Shown: piece by piece, positions 11,373 to 22,492 of the stretch
Numbering within the stretch: position 1 is the first letter of the stretch
Layout: every line of letters starts with the position of its first letter
NCBI RefSeq assembly: GCF_024679245.1
Contig: NC_090185.1
Span: forward strand, 4,461,964-4,525,963
Length of the DNA stretch: 64,000 nt
From: Pseudorasbora parva
Taxonomy: Eukaryota > Chordata > Actinopteri > Cypriniformes > Gobionidae
Direction: 5' to 3'
Notes under the pieces: model-generated
Seen by the model: the letters and a program-made list of their open reading frames with translations, nothing else
Told to the model about the DNA's origin: nothing
Databases searched by the model: none
Translations under genes and position numbers: made by a program

Positions 11373-12810
11373 CAGTGTTGTGCAAGTTACTTCCAAACTG
11401 TAATATATTATAGATTACTTATTACTGCTATTTAAAAGTAATTCTTTACATTACAATATTACTGTCTCGGAATTGTAATGCGTTACATTACTCCTGTATT
11501 ACTTTTGAGTTACTTTCACTAAAATAACTACCAGAGTGCATTTTACATCCAGTAGAAGGAAATATGATGAAGTATAATGACTGTGGGCTATCCAGGCTAA
11601 TAATAGAGGGAAAAAAAGTGAAAGCTGCAAGAAATCATGACAGACAGAATCACAAATGATCCAATTCTGTTATAAGTACTGTAGAGGTAAAGATTATCTG
11701 GCAATATTCATAGACACAACAGAACTGTGTGTAAACTCTATATTATGACAATATGCGCAATTCGGTTTTAGACAAAGGTTGCGTTTGACTAGCCTACGTT
11801 CTTGTCCTTATCTCTGATAAACTCTAAGCAATGCGCATCCATCTCGCGAATGTACAGTAGGGATGTGACGGTGTGGACATTTTCCCACCGGTTAATCAAA
11901 GTGTGATGTGACAACACCGGTAATAACGGTATCTGGGATCTGTGCGGCCAAGCAGATGCTAGTTTCGGTTTAGAATTAGCCTATTATTCTTCATGAAAAA
12001 CACAACACAATGACAAACTCCCTTTAATAGGCGCCAAATCTTCCGCGATCATCTGTCAGCTCAAGAGCTGACTCCTGCTGCGACACTCGTTCGGATCATG
12101 CTTAGCAGACACCTTCAGTTTTTATTTGAACGGATCTGTTCTCTAACTGAACCAAATTACTAAATTACTAAAAAAAAATCTAAACGACTGTGTCACGGTG
12201 TGCAGTAGTCTTATTCTGTCATCTTCCCCCAAGTGTTGTTTATACTTTAGTTTGTAATGTAACTAAAGTAACCTCGTCTCTCGTCCGTTCTTCGACGCGC
12301 TTGCCATTGTGCTATTCTTTGAAACGACAGAGCCTTTAAACCTTCTTTAGCCACTTTTCCACTGGCCAGCACGAGCACAGAGGCTGAAATCATGCCTGCG
12401 GCACTTCTGTAAAATCCGCCCTAAACATGCCTTCACTGGACTATGTCACACAATATACAAAAGTACAACAGCAAGAGGGAGATGAATGAAGTAAATCGCT
12501 ATACAAATAAATCAGAAGCTGTCATTTAGTCTTTATTTACTAACCTAGACACCACACGCGGCCATTGAATGACCACAAACAGGTAATAACTTGCAGTTTT
12601 CATTCGTCAATGTATAGCTGTTTTTTTTCTGTTTTTTCCCCGTTTTTTGTGTGTGTGGGGGGTGGGGGGTGTAACGCAAGCATTACTGAAAATGTACCGA
12701 GTAAAATATTACTGAAAATTCATTAGTAATGCCTTACACTACTGCGTTACAGCAAAAAGTAATACGTTTCTGTAATGTATTACTTTTGTAATGCATTACT
12801 CCCAACACTG
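11373..12810. mobile_element. hAT-like non-autonomous element
   Basis: The ends are CAGTGTTGTGCAAGTTACTT and AATGCATTACTCCCAACACTG-type sequence, followed inward by thymidine/adenine-rich GTTACATTACT blocks in opposite orientations. The uninterrupted sister copy at 43900 reads CACTGATGTCTCATATGG. Here ATGTCTCA follows the right end, and a slightly damaged version (ATCTCAC) precedes the left end. That fits the 8-bp target duplication of hAT elements. No transposase frame was found. Confidence 0.72.
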
Positions 12811-13291
12811 ATGTCTCATATGGACTACTTTGATGATGTTTTCATTACCTTCTGGACGTGGACAGTATAGTGTGCATACACTTACACTGAAAGGACAGAA
12901 AGCTCTCTGACTAAATCTAAAATATCTTAAACTGTGTGTGAAGATGAACGGAGGTCTTACTGGTGTGGAACGACATTAGGGGGAGGAGTTAATGACAAAC
13001 ATTTAATTTTTTGGGTGAACTAACCCTTTAAAGAAGCCTCTCAGTAGCGCCTCGCAAATCTCACACAGCACAGGGCCCGCTCAACATCAGCAGTGATGTC
13101 AAGAGCTTCTTAAAACACACAATATTACAGCAGGTTAGCGTTCGTCATGAAGCTGCGGATCATTGAGCCTGAGGAGAAAACATGATATAAAGCCAACACC
13201 ACAAATAAGGGACTGTTTGTCCAACTGCTAGGGAAGCCTTTTTGAAAACAGCCATTATTTTAGTAAATACTTAATACTAAATAAATATATA

Positions 13292-13627
13292 TTAACTGTG
13301 TAATATGCACTGTGTATTCTTTCTATCAGGACCAGCATTCATTTCTTGAGCAGTTTGAGCTCCAGTAGCTCGTCTGTTTGATCGGACCACACGGGCCAGC
13401 CTTCGCTCCCCACGTGCATCAATGAGCCTTGGCCGCCCATGACCCTGTGGCCGGTTCTCCACTGTTCCTTCCTTGGAGCACTTTTGATAGATACTGACCA
13501 CTGCAGACCGGGAACAGCCCACAAGAGCTGCAGTTTTGGAGATGCTCTGACCCAGTCGTCTAGCCGTCACAATTTGGCCAAACTCGCTCAAATCCTTACG
13601 CTTGCCCAGTTTTCCTGCTTCTAACAC
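13292..13627 (-). pseudogene. Tc1-like transposase, N-terminal DNA-binding part
   Basis: The minus-strand translation of 111 residues matches the paired-type helix-turn-helix start of Tc1 transposases, which bind the terminal repeats. [20 protein letters not shown] is followed by [20 protein letters not shown] (the first helix-turn-helix) and then by a [18 protein letters not shown] segment (linker plus second domain). The homology ends near residue 95, and no DDE catalytic domain follows. A full protein would be about 340 residues, so this is under one third. The copy is valuable because its CTCTGACCCAGTCGTCTAGC stretch (about 13545-13564) is the uninterrupted form of the site hit by an insertion at 30439. 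Confidence 0.8.
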
Positions 13628-13751
13628 ATCAACTTTGAGGACAAAATGTTCACTTGCTGCCTAATAGGCCTATATCCCATAACAGGAGCCGTGATGGAGA
13701 GCTCATCAGTGTTATTCACTTCACCCGCCATAATGTTATGCCTGATCGGTG
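13292..13751 (-). mobile_element. Tc1-like transposon, 5' part only
   Basis: The right end at 13729-13751 reads, on the minus strand, CACCGATCAGGCATAACATT, which resembles a Tc1-type terminal repeat. The transposase start follows inward. The rest of the element is absent. A second copy of the same piece lies at 30190-30895. Confidence 0.7.
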
Positions 13752-14324
13752 ATCAAAAATCAAAATGATGATAAAAAACATCATAATACACACTTTTTTT
13801 TCACATTTCAAGATGTTGAAAGTTGAAAATTAATTATTTATTAAATTTAAATAATATATAATATAAATAAGATATTATTAAATATTGACATGCATACTAT
13901 TTTTTAATGCTGCATTATTTTTAACTAAACAATTAACAAAAAACATTATGCTAAGCTATTTAATATTAAATAAAATATTAAAATATGTCTTGATCTCTTT
14001 TCACTACAAATTTGGTCTATAAAACATTAAATTCAAAACAAACTAAACATGTCTGGAAAAAAAGATTGACCCATAATCATTTTAACACAAAATCAATCTG
14101 TTCAATAACGTCGTCTGCCAGACAGATGTTACTAAATAGTGTTTCTCATGTCAAGTACTATTTCCTCGTTACACCACACCTCCTTTATCATCCCCAGCTG
14201 CAATAACGCATCATTAGTTATTAAAAACAGACCTGAAATATAAACGAGACGAGCGTCGTGTGCAAATATGAATCTGTGGGCTTTTGGGGAAAATCCCGTC
14301 ACCCGTGTCGCGAATGCGACGCTT

Positions 14325-14325
<1 letters not shown>
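13752..14325. other. AT-rich sequence, no gene
   Basis: Largely A/T, without tandem order. Short frames only. Confidence 0.5.

Positions 14326-14358
<33 letters not shown>
14326..14358. repeat. (CA)n microsatellite
   Basis: About 16 CA units in otherwise GC-balanced sequence. Overlapping Thr/His-rich frames here are artefacts. Confidence 0.95.
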
Positions 14359-14360
<2 letters not shown>

Positions 14361-14985
14361 GTCAGCCAGCAGGAACGCCGAAGCCAGCCTGCATTTCGGT
14401 CATTATTTCATTTCTCATGCTGTGCTTACATTTCGGTCTCGCCTCGGGTCATTTGGGCTTTCTTGTGTTCGGGAAAAGGTGCGACATGACGAATGAATGA
14501 AAGAGCATTAGCTGTTATTAAAACGTTACAGCTGCGGGTGCTAACGCTATTCTTTAACTTCAGCTGGAGGTGACTTATGAGGGAGAAACTGAGGTGTTTG
14601 TGAAGCACGGTCGATCTGTCAGGACTGAATGCCCATAGGTACGGAGACCTGTCTGCCAAATGACTAAATAACTTTGGCAAAGTTAGCATTGAACAACGTT
14701 CACGCACTAGCATTTGTCATTAGCATTTAGCCTAGGCAAGCAAACAGTGACTCATCTAAAATCAGTTAATATACTCAATCAAGCAAGTAATTTAATAAAA
14801 AACAAAGTCGAATTATGATATTTTTGAGACACTAACCGTAAGTCTTGTACGGCAGCCATCTTGGATGATTCAACTAGACGCGATTTTCTATGTTCGCCAA
14901 GATATTTCAAATCAGTAACAGCTAATTGCTTTTAAAAAATGCACTGTTAGTAATTTACACAGGCAGCAACATAAAAAAAGAACAT
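14359..14985. other. Unique sequence, no gene
   Basis: Complex sequence with several short frames on both strands and no recognisable protein. Confidence 0.45.
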
Positions 14986-15358
14986 TTAAAGGTGCAGTGT
15001 GTGACATTTGTGAGGATTTATTGGCAGAAATGCAATATAATATATTTAATGTTGTTTCTAGTGGTGTATAAAGACCTTACAATGAACCGTTATGTTTTTA
15101 TTACCTTAGAACGAGTCATTGCCATCTCCATAAACCGTGAGTCCCTTTACAGTGCCGGCATGTTTCTACGGTAGCCCTTAACGGAAAAATTTCTCTACAG
15201 TGCGCTAGCTGCTCTCTGTTGTTTCCAATGATTACATATTTGCCCCGCGGACGGCTGCCGTAGTTTTTCTGTGTGTTTTGAAACGAAGGGGTGAGCGGTG
15301 GGCGGGTGCAATATGTAACCTGCTAGATGCTGCTAAAATTGACACACTGCACCTTTAA
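14986..15358. mobile_element. Small terminal-inverted-repeat element, 373 bp
   Basis: The ends TTAAAGGTGCAGTGTGTGAC and its counterpart GACACACTGCACCTTTAA are inverted repeats. The inner sequence is balanced and non-coding. No clear target duplication could be assigned, so the superfamily is open. Confidence 0.8.
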
Positions 15359-17060
<1,702 letters not shown>

Positions 17061-17352
17061 TGCAAGCTTAAAGGGGGGGTGAAACACTCAGTTTCAGTCA
17101 GTGTCATGTCAATCTTGAGTACCTATAGAGTAGCATTGCATATCTCCGAAAAGTCTTTATTTTTTTTATAATTATATAAGAAAGATGCGCTGTTCTGAGT
17201 CTTTCCGAAAAAAGCCGAGCGGGTGGGGGCGTATCGTGTGAGCGGAGCTAAATAATGACGTGTGCTCGCTGCTGCTATTGTGTTGAGTCGAGTGCGTCGT
17301 AAAGCTGTGTCATCCCTAACAGCGGGAAAAAAACTTTATTCAAAATAAAAAT

Positions 17353-17462
17353 ATGGCTTTTAATCAGATACAGCCATACATCTATGATCCGGAATCAGAC
17401 CCAGAGGCTGCAGTTGAACAGGAGCAGCAGCAAAAACGACTAGAGCAGGACGTCTCTATGTG
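17353..17462 (+). pseudogene. P2X7 intracellular-domain-like first exon inside Kolobok copy 1
   Basis: The frame begins with ATG at 17353 and reads MAFNQIQPYIYDPESDPEAA, then a Glu/Gln-rich stretch and RLEQDVSMW. Fish genomes hold many proteins with the P2X7 C-terminal 'ballast' domain that begin with a similar xxxIQPYxxEPESDPE segment followed by a W-C-x-C-G-N-C zinc-binding motif; this comparison is from memory. At 17463 a GTACAAGT stands exactly where the domain should continue. This suggests that the exon ends in TG and that a next exon, now lost, completed Trp and continued with Cys. Reading past the GT adds 50 hydrophobic and Val/Cys-rich residues that look intronic. The same frame is conserved in copy 2 with few changes. 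Function in the transposon is unknown. Confidence 0.6.
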
Positions 17463-17927
17463 GTACAAGTTATACACTAACTATATAATATGCTTAGCGG
17501 CTTGTGTTATTTACATATTTATACTTGAATTATATCGTCGTATTTTTGTCTTTGAAGGTGTACATGTGGGAAGTGCAGTTGTGCACGTGTGTGTGTGTGT
17601 TTACGCGTGGTTTGTGTAGACAGTAAGCGGACTGGTTTTGCACGGCAGGCTAAGTTAGTGTTTACATAGAAAGACACGGAATAGTAGCGCATTTGAATGA
17701 AGAAGCGCGCTTATTTAGTTCAACATATTTCCCCCCTCTTTGTGTATTGTTGTTTGGAGTGCTTTTACAATACACAAACATAAAGTTACACATATAGTGG
17801 CCAGCTAAACAAATGTACACGCACTACACATCGCATGCTCCATTGATCAATTAACTATACGTGATCATGTTTGGGCTACTTGATGAGCATAGGCAAAAAC
17901 ACAGACATTTGAAGCAGTCTCACTCAC

Positions 17928-18179
17928 CGCCTGCGGTTCTAACGTTGGGACTGCTCCATCATTCAGCATTAGGCGATCGGAAAATCCGGCGTCGAGCTGG
18001 GCCTTGTTTATGAAACAGTCGGCACCGAAATGCAGCGAACAGATATAAACATTCGCGCAACTCAGTTGCTGATCCGGAAAAGCAAATTACATCCACTGTT
18101 GCCTTAACGCAGGGTTTTTGGGGAATCTGTGCAGGACTGTCTTGGTCTGGCAACCAAAAACGCACTTTTTTGGTGACAT
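17928..18179 (-). pseudogene. THAP zinc-finger first exon of Kolobok copy 1, one nonsense codon
   Basis: On the minus strand an ATG at 18179-18177 starts MSPKKCVFGCQTKTVLHRFP. The C2CH pattern of THAP domains is complete: Cys6, Cys10, Trp29, Cys47 and His50 (CSLHF), followed by DGAVPTL, the AVPTIF-type box near the domain end. THAP domains bind DNA and form the N-terminus of Kolobok (and P-element) transposases. Codon 31 is a TAA at 18089-18087, so the copy is dead. The exon appears to end at 17928, followed by GTGAGTGAG, a good splice donor. The catalytic part of the transposase is absent from the element. The identification is strong because all diagnostic residues line up around a single stop. 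Confidence 0.85.
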
Positions 18180-18532
18180 TGTTAATTGTGCACATCACCT
18201 GTGCAGCGCAGCCTACGAGCCAGCGCTTTGATGAGCGTAGCCTGTTGCTTTCGCTCTCTCCCTCTCTCCCTCTCTCTCTCACGCTCTTCCGGTAGAATTG
18301 TCCGTAAGGCCCATACAAGGAAATTCCGCCCCCATTAACGTCAAAGGGGACGCATGATCTCAAAAAACTTGCCGAAACTTATGACTAACCGGAAGTAGTA
18401 TTTTTGACAAAGAAATACTCCCATCAAACGTCCACCTTAACTTTTGAAACTTTGTCTATGTTTAGTATGGGATTCCAAGTCTTTAACAGTGTAAAAAGAT
18501 CAGTATGCATGAAACAGCATTTCACCGCCCCT

Positions 18533-18800
18533 TTAACTTTCATAGAAATTAATTTGAGAAGTCAAAACATGCGGAAATGGCTCCCTCTGCTGGCTGTAGT
18601 CTTTAGCCTTTGGCCAAACATTCCTCCGATGATGCAAATATCGTCAATTTGCATCATAGGAGGAATTTTTCCAGAAATTAAATGCCTAAATCTCTTGTCT
18701 CAGGGGGATATGAGGGGGGGAAAGCACAATCATTTGAATATACTCCAGGGTTTCTACTGATACAGAGCCATATGCTAATCGCTGAAGTAACCCTTTAAGT
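18533..18800. other. Non-coding repeat-like sequence with a short hairpin
   Basis: Contains a 19-bp stem with one mismatch and a 7-base loop at 18621-18665 (TTCCTCCGATGATGCAAAT against ATTTGCATCATAGGAGGAA). No frame was recognised. The wording of the sequence is familiar from cyprinid repeats, but no boundary could be set. Confidence 0.5.
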
Positions 18801-19851
18801 GTTATCCAGTCATTATGCAGGAGCTACTGGTGATCTGGACCTTTATTTTAAAGTGGAAAAATATGTTTTATTCTTAAAAATAATGCTCCAGATCACCGGT
18901 AGTCCTTGAAGAGTGATTGGGTAGTTGAGTAATTAGTGATGCATTTTATGACTTTATTCAGAGTAACAAGGACTATTTTTAAGAACGACTAGTGATCTGA
19001 CAATGTTTTCCCCTTTAAAATAATGCTCCAGATCTCTAGAAGTTCCTGAATAATGACTAGATAACACTTAAGGAATTAGTGAAGCATGTTATGACCACAC
19101 TGAGAGTAAAAAAAGACAGTTTCTCACATCTCAGACATGTTAATGTTGTGATTAGTAAATCTTTATCATTTGTCCTTGTTACCTATTAGTGACACCAGTC
19201 TCATTCAGTAACTATTAATGACCTAATAAGGAACTATCTTAGTCCTGAATTCAATATTACTGATTAGTTCAGCTGGTTTCTACATTAGTTAACAGTAGTA
19301 GCTGAAGTGTTAATGTAGTGCTAGTCCTGCTTTACTTCCTGCATTATCTATTAATAACCGACCATTATTATAGTGTTACCAGTTTAAGAGTTCAGTTTTA
19401 GCCATGTAGTGTAAGTTACAATGGTGATGAACACCAATCCACCTTCTTGAGCCCGAAAAACCAGAATTTGCTCAAACTAATCTTGAACTTACCTGGGTAG
19501 CAACTGAAACCAGCTTTGTGCCACAGAATTGGTGTGAACCTCGACATGACTTCCTGTCACCCTTCTTTGTTTCCCAGCTTGAGACCTTCGCGCTCCTTTC
19601 CACCTAAATAAAGAGAAAGGAAAGGTCACGCCTGTGTGACAGAGTAAAGCCTGTTTCATCATGTGTCCTCTATTTCTTTGTTTTATACACGTCTAACCTT
19701 CAAGGCGTAATAAACTCGTCTAATCCATTCCCCTGAGTGTAAACGTGCCTTATTATGTCTGGGCTGCATATGCAGTCCCCGGGGTCTCGGGTTAAATGTT
19801 TGCTCAGTAAAAAAACGAGTCAAAATAGCCATTTATAAACGTTTCTGTAAC
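18801..19851. other. No gene; a short tandem dimer near the start
   Basis: AATGCTCCAGATC recurs at 18882 and 19022 within two similar segments about 140 bp apart. Beyond about 19380 the sequence is unique and without a supported exon. Confidence 0.5.
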
Positions 19852-20115
19852 ACTTTACAATAAGGGTGCACTAATACGCATTAGTTCATGCTTAACTAAT
19901 GCACAGATAATCATGAGTTAATGTATTACTAATGATGAACTAACCCATTTATTAATGATTACTGCATCAGCAACTAATGAACATTCATCATCATTAATAG
20001 ATTAAATAATCATACAATTGTTATTAGTTAATATGTCGTAATGTATTAATACCTTAATAACATATTATATTAACTAATAATGTAAATTAATGTGTTAATT
20101 ACCACAAGTGGTCAA
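19852..20115. mobile_element. Fragment of a TTAGT/ACTAA-rich dispersed element
   Basis: Begins ACACTTTACAATAAGGGTGC, a word typical of one end of fish non-autonomous hAT-like repeats (from memory). TTAATGTATTA-type words follow. No second end or target duplication could be found. Confidence 0.4.
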
Positions 20116-20248
20116 AGCCATGCACTTCAGCTTCCAGTCGTCTGCTTTAATTCATCATTAGCGAATGATTTATAAATGTATAATTATGTTATGACTACTT
20201 GTTGGGGCACATGACTATTAACTAATTGATTAAGTAATATGTAATTGT

Positions 20249-20280
20249 GTGTAACTGTGTGTGTGTATATATATATATAT
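20249..20280. repeat. (TG)n(TA)n microsatellite
   Basis: A short GT run passes into about nine TA units at the edge of the following minisatellite. Confidence 0.85.
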
Positions 20281-21929
20281 AATGTCATGTTTAATAAATA
20301 AAAAGTATGACATACTAAAACATATTTATGAGTTGAAAATGTCAAAATGTACCATTTGTTTATGAAATAAGTTGAAATTGACATACTAAGTCATATTTAT
20401 GAGATCAAAAGACGAAACTGAGTCATAATTATGATGACGTCATATTTAATAAATAAAAAGTCTAAAATGAAATACTAAGTCATATTTAACAAATAGTCAG
20501 AGTTATGCCATTCTAAGTCATATTTATGAGATTAAAAGATGAAATTGACAGTCAAAATTATGAAATATTGTCATATTTAATAGTCAAAATGATGACATAA
20601 GTCATATTTAATAAATAAAGTCATAATTATGAAATACTAAGTCATATTTATGAGATTAAAAGATGAAATTGACAGTCAAATTATGAAATATTGTCATATT
20701 TAATATTTAAAATGATGGCAGAAGTCATATTTAATAAATAAAAAGTCATAATTATGAAATACTAAGTCATATTTAATAAATAATCAAAATTATGACACAC
20801 TAAGTCATATTTATGAGATCAAAAAACGAAACTGAGTCATAATTATGACATACTAAGTCATATTTATGAGATTAAAAGATGAAATTGACAGTCAAAATTA
20901 TGAAATATTGTCATATTTAATAGTCAAAATGATGACATAAGTCATATTTAATAAATAAAGACATAATTATGAAATACTAAGTCATATTTAATAGTCAAAA
21001 TTATGACATACTAAGTCATATTTATGAAATCAAAAGACGAAACTGAGTCATAATTATGATGACATAAGTCATATTTAATAAATAAAAAGTCATAATGATG
21101 AAATACTAAGTAATATTTAATAAATAGTCAAAATTATGACATACTAAGTCATATTTATGAGATTAAAAGATGAAATTGACAGTCAAAATTATGAAATATT
21201 GTCATATTTAATATTTAAAATGATGACATAAGTCATATGTAATAAATAAAAAGTAATAATGATGAAATACTAAGTCATATTTAATAAATAGTCAGAGTTA
21301 TGCCATTCTAAGTCATATTTATGAGATCAAAAGACGAAACTGAGTCATAATTATGATGACATCATATTTAATAAATAAAAAGTCATAATGATGAAATGCC
21401 AAGTCATATATTTAATAAATAGTCAAAATTATGACATACTAAGTCATATTTATGAGATTAAAAGATGAAATTGACAGTCAAAATTATGAAATATTGTCAT
21501 ATTTAATAGTCAAAATGATGACACAAGTCATATTTAATAAATAAAGTCATAATTATGAAATACTAAGTCATATTTAAAGGGGGGGGGGGGGGGGTGAAAT
21601 GCTGTTTCATGCATACTGATCTTTTTACACTGTTAAAGACTTGGAATCCCATACTAAACATAGACAAAGTTTCAAAAGTTAAGGTGGACGTTTGATGGGA
21701 GTATTTCTTTGTCAAAAATACTACTTCCGGTTAGTCATAAGTTTCGGCAAGTTTTTTGAGATCATGCGTCCCCTTTGACGTTAATGGGGGCGGAATTTCC
21801 TTGTATGGGCCTTACGGACAATTCTACCGGAAGCGCGTGAGAGAGAGCGAGGGAGAGAGCGAAAGCAAAAGGCTACGCTCATCAAAGCGCTGGCTTGTAG
21901 GATGCTGGACAGGTGATGTGCACATAACA

Positions 21930-22175
21930 ATGTCACATAAAAATGGCGTTTTTGGTTGCCAGACCAAGACAGTCCTGCACAGATTCCCCAAAAACCCTGC
22001 GTTAAGGCAACAGTGGATGTAATTTGCTTTTCCGGATCAGCAACTGAGTTGCGCGAATGTTTATATCTGTTCGCTGCATTTCGGTGCCGACTGTTTCATA
22101 AACAAGGCCCAGCTCGACGCCGGATTTTCCCGATCGCCTAATGCTGAAGGATGGAGCAGTCCCAACGATAGAAGG
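21930..22175 (+). pseudogene. THAP zinc-finger first exon of Kolobok copy 2
   Basis: An ATG at 21930 opens a frame equivalent to that of copy 1. The first zinc-binding Cys is replaced (KNGVFGC instead of KKCVFGC). The same TAA at codon 31 is present (22020-22022), and an extra C near 22130 shifts the last part. CSLHF and DCFINKAQLDAGF remain readable. The likely donor is the GT at 22176. The shared nonsense codon shows that both copies descend from a source that was already dead. Confidence 0.78.
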
Positions 22176-22382
22176 GTGAGTGAGACTGCTTCAAATGTCT
22201 GTGTTTTTTTTAGTCCGCTTACTGTCTACTCAAACCTCGCGTAAACACACACACACACGTGCACAACTGCACTTCCCACATGTACACCTTCAAAGACAAA
22301 AACACGACGATATAATTCAAGTATAAATATGTAAATAACACAAGCCGCTAAGCATATTATATAGTTAGTGTATAACTTGTAC

Positions 22383-22492
22383 CACATAGAGACGTCCTGC
22401 TCTAGTCGTTTTTGCTGCTGCTCCTGTTCAACTGCAGCCTCTGGGTCTGATTCCGGATCATAGATGTATGGCTGTATCTGATTAAAAGCCAT
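22383..22492 (-). pseudogene. P2X7-like first exon of Kolobok copy 2
   Basis: The minus-strand ATG at 22492 opens the same 110-nt exon as in copy 1, ending in TG before GTACAAGT. The exon's residues are the same as in copy 1; the few differences lie in the presumed intronic read-through. See the copy 1 entry for the identification. The exon is open, but the rest of the gene is missing. Confidence 0.6.

Larger units (their letters stand above)
10032..13031. mobile_element. 3-kb terminal-inverted-repeat element carrying two nested elements
   Basis: The ends are exact inverses: TTAAAGGGTTAGTTCACCC at 10032-10050 and GGGTGAACTAACCCTTTAA at 13013-13031. Further inward, CGACTTTATTCAGCATTGTC (about 10288-10307) and its inverse (about 11281-11300) show that the original element folds back on itself over hundreds of bases. 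A copy without these insertions lies at 43520-44120. The extra length is explained by a piggyBac-like insertion (10331 to about 11140) and a hAT-like insertion (11373-12810). It has no transposase gene of its own. The superfamily of the outer element is not settled; no clear target duplication was found. Confidence 0.8.
17072..18532 (+). mobile_element. Kolobok-type element, copy 1 (non-autonomous, two gene relics)
   Basis: The element starts AGGGGGGGTGAAACACTCAG after TTAA (17068-17071) and ends ATTTCACCGCCCCT before TTAA (18533-18536). TTAA target duplications plus a THAP-type gene are the known marks of the Kolobok superfamily. It carries a P2X7-like first exon on the plus strand (17353-17462) and a THAP first exon on the minus strand (17928-18179). 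Both point inward and end at splice-donor-like GT dinucleotides. Later exons are missing, so this 1461-bp copy looks like an internally deleted derivative of a larger two-gene element. Related copies are at 21578, 42273 and 51839, with a fragment near 29775. Confidence 0.8.

Noticed and set aside
17959..18363. Minus-strand 134-codon frame in Kolobok copy 1
   Set aside because: It overlaps the THAP exon in another frame. The THAP frame has diagnostic residues, while this one is not kept in copy 2.
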